Shown piece by piece: positions 62,899-64,000 of a stretch of 64,000 nucleotides of DNA (within the stretch, counting starts at the first letter, position 1; each line of letters opens with the position of its first letter). This DNA is from JAILLW01 sp045640525 (GTDB taxonomy: Bacteria > Bacillota > Clostridia > Lachnospirales > Lachnospiraceae), in the NCBI GenBank assembly GCA_045640525.1, contig JAZUFE010000055.1, positions 19,285 to 83,284 on the forward strand, given 5' to 3'. Made by a program: the position numbers and the translations under genes. The notes under the pieces are model-generated. The model saw only the letters and a program-made list of their open reading frames with translations, was not told where the DNA came from and ran no database searches.

Positions 62899-63768
62899 AT
62901 GGGGTTACTTGATGGATTAGAAAAATTCGGACTTAAAAATATAAGTACTGATAATATGTATGCCGAACAGGAGAAAAGGACCGCAAGGCCGGGGAAGGAA
63001 ACAGTTGCGGCTGAGAAAGAAATAAAGGAAACGGATTTCATATTTGCCAAAAAGTACGAATGCCCGATTTGCGATACGGAATTTAACAGTCTGTCGGTTA
63101 AGTCAGGTAAGGCTCGAATGATAAGAACCGAAAAGGATTTGCGCCCGGTATTCGAAGGAATAGAACCGATTAAGTATGAGGCTGTAATGTGTCCTTGCTG
63201 TGGATATTCCGTAATGGGCAGATATTTTAAACCGCTTACCTCGGTTCAAAAGAAAGGCGTTATCGAAAATATCGGTAAGAGCTATGCCGGAAAACAGGGT
63301 GAGGGCGAAAAGGAAACATACAGTTTTGACGATGCACTTGAGAGAATCACAATGGCATTGGCAGCAGCAATTGTTAAGTATGCCAAACCCTCCGAGAAAG
63401 CATATATTTGTCTGAAGGGCGGATGGTTATGCCGTGCTTACGAAGAATCATTGGATCCTTCCATGGATGGCTATGATGCTAAAATGGCAGAATTGAAAGA
63501 AAAAGAGAACGAATTCATGGATAATGCCTATGAGGGATTCGTTAACGCCCGTCAATCGGAAGGCTTTCCTATGGCCGGTATGGATGAATCAACTGTAGAT
63601 TATTTGTTGGCGGTTCTTTCAATGGAGAAGGGTATGTATGATGTGTCTTCACGAATGATAGCGGGAATTCTTCAATCAGTGTCGGCACCGTCGAGAATTA
63701 AAGATAAAGCTCGTGATATTAAAGAAGAACTTATTGTTAGAATAAAAGAAAAGAAAGCACAAGGATAA
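62899..63768 (+). CDS. DUF2225-family protein, zinc-binding-like
   Basis: 289 residues. Two Cys pairs, CPIC (54-57) and CPCC (98-101), in KKYECPICDTEFNSLSVKSG and YEAVMCPCCGYSV give a likely zinc site, the hallmark of DUF2225. After that the protein is helical (TPR-like): ALERITMALAAAIVKYAKPSEKAYICLKGGWLCRAYEE and VDYLLAVLSMEKGMYDVSSRMIAGILQS. The function is unknown. It has SD ACGGAGG before ATG 62899 and a terminator behind, followed immediately by the group II intron. Confidence 0.85.
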   Translation: MGLLDGLEKFGLKNISTDNMYAEQEKRTARPGKETVAAEKEIKETDFIFAKKYECPICDTEFNSLSVKSGKARMIRTEKDLRPVFEGIEPIKYEAVMCPCCGYSVMGRYFKPLTSVQKKGVIENIGKSYAGKQGEGEKETYSFDDALERITMALAAAIVKYAKPSEKAYICLKGGWLCRAYEESLDPSMDGYDAKMAELKEKENEFMDNAYEGFVNARQSEGFPMAGMDESTVDYLLAVLSMEKGMYDVSSRMIAGILQSVSAPSRIKDKARDIKEELIVRIKEKKAQG

Positions 63769-63826
63769 GGGTATCTCTCCGATTCTTGAGTATATATTAA
63801 TTGAGCGGTTATATGTTTTGTTAATG

Positions 63827-63857
63827 AAAAGAAGGAGCAATTGCTCCTTCTTTTATT
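63827..63857 (+). terminator. Terminator after the DUF2225 gene
   Basis: AAAAGAAGGAGCAA is a perfect inverted copy of TTGCTCCTTCTTTT with no spacer. The T-rich end runs into TTTGT just before the intron. Confidence 0.85.
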
Positions 63858-63858
63858 T

Positions 63859-64000
63859 GTGTTTGCGCGCCATGGGCGCGCTCTAACGGGTGAAAGTCCC
63901 GAACATGCCCAGATAGTGGGAAGTGTATAGCCGAACAGCAAGGGTGTCCATTGTGAGGTGGAATCTGAAGGAAGCTGTAAGCAAATCTCCGGTCCGACGG
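63859..64000 (+). mobile_element. Group II intron 5' end, class C-like, cut by window edge
   Basis: From about 63859 the sequence begins GTGTTTGCGCGCC with the hairpin GCGCGCC-AT-GGGCGCGC, followed by domain I motifs I recognise from bacterial group II introns: GGGTGAAAGTCCCGAAC, GCAAGGGTGTCC and GGAATCTGAAGGAAGC. It sits directly behind the terminator hairpin, as class C introns do. The reverse transcriptase and 3' end are outside the window. Confidence 0.88.

Overview
The window looks like a chromosomal segment of a Gram-positive, low-GC anaerobe of the Lachnospiraceae (Clostridia), most like the Butyrivibrio/Pseudobutyrivibrio group. The support is: strong Shine-Dalgarno (SD) sites and a codon bias of about 40% GC; indolepyruvate:ferredoxin oxidoreductase (IorAB) with a phenylacetate-CoA ligase; a flavin-type thymidylate synthase; a YesMN-type two-component system beside a sugar ABC importer; a glycoside hydrolase family 3 enzyme with reversed domain order, an arrangement known from Butyrivibrio; and secreted proteins with a surface motif common in this family. 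I saw no phage genes, transposase or CRISPR array. The only mobile element is the 5' end of a group II intron at the right edge.

Layout. 1-7.8 kb: the 3' part of a giant repetitive membrane-anchored surface protein that starts upstream of the window. 7.9-14.3 kb: small or accessory genes: a GNAT acetyltransferase, an acidic coiled-coil protein with three FliM-like motifs, a VanZ-transglutaminase fusion, a secreted propeller-like protein, a C_GCAxxG_C_C protein, a membrane protein and a lipoprotein. 14.4-20.2 kb: a carbohydrate ABC importer (binding protein, internal terminator, two permeases) followed by its likely sensor kinase and AraC-type response regulator. 20.2-26.6 kb: an ABC exporter pair, a secreted transglutaminase-like protein, a MATE pump, a VanZ protein and two Cys-rich proteins. 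26.6-29.4 kb: a coupled metallo-beta-lactamase/beta-CASP nuclease, a thymidylate synthase of ThyX type with an altered motif, and dihydrofolate reductase.

29.5-34.7 kb: an amino acid fermentation block (aminotransferase, IorA, IorB, aryl-CoA ligase, ACT protein) that can turn aromatic amino acids into arylacetyl-CoA or arylacetate. 34.7-42.6 kb: QueH, ArgS, a GntR regulator, RNase H, a MraY-like transferase, dCMP deaminase and the permuted GH3 enzyme, then tRNA-Val and tRNA-Met with their own promoter and terminator. 43-48.3 kb: an amidohydrolase, a membrane protein, a serine hydrolase, an Fe-S aldo/keto reductase and a TVP38 membrane protein. 48.4-52.5 kb: BipA/TypA, a SulP transporter and an orphan gene. 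52.7-57 kb: a threonine-pathway operon (ACT regulator, homoserine dehydrogenase, a phosphoglycerate-mutase-like protein that probably replaces homoserine kinase, aspartate kinase). 57-64 kb: two divergent membrane proteins, GuaB, a GGDEF-EAL protein, a DUF2225 protein and the group II intron.

The observations I rate most worth following are: the PGM-like putative homoserine kinase in the threonine operon; two SD-less genes whose -10 boxes lie 7 bases before the ATG (possible leaderless transcripts); the ThyX variant without the RHR motif; the FliM-like triple motif protein; the giant repeat protein; and a class C-like group II intron sitting directly behind a terminator hairpin. I did not find a clearly new defence or multi-gene system in this window.
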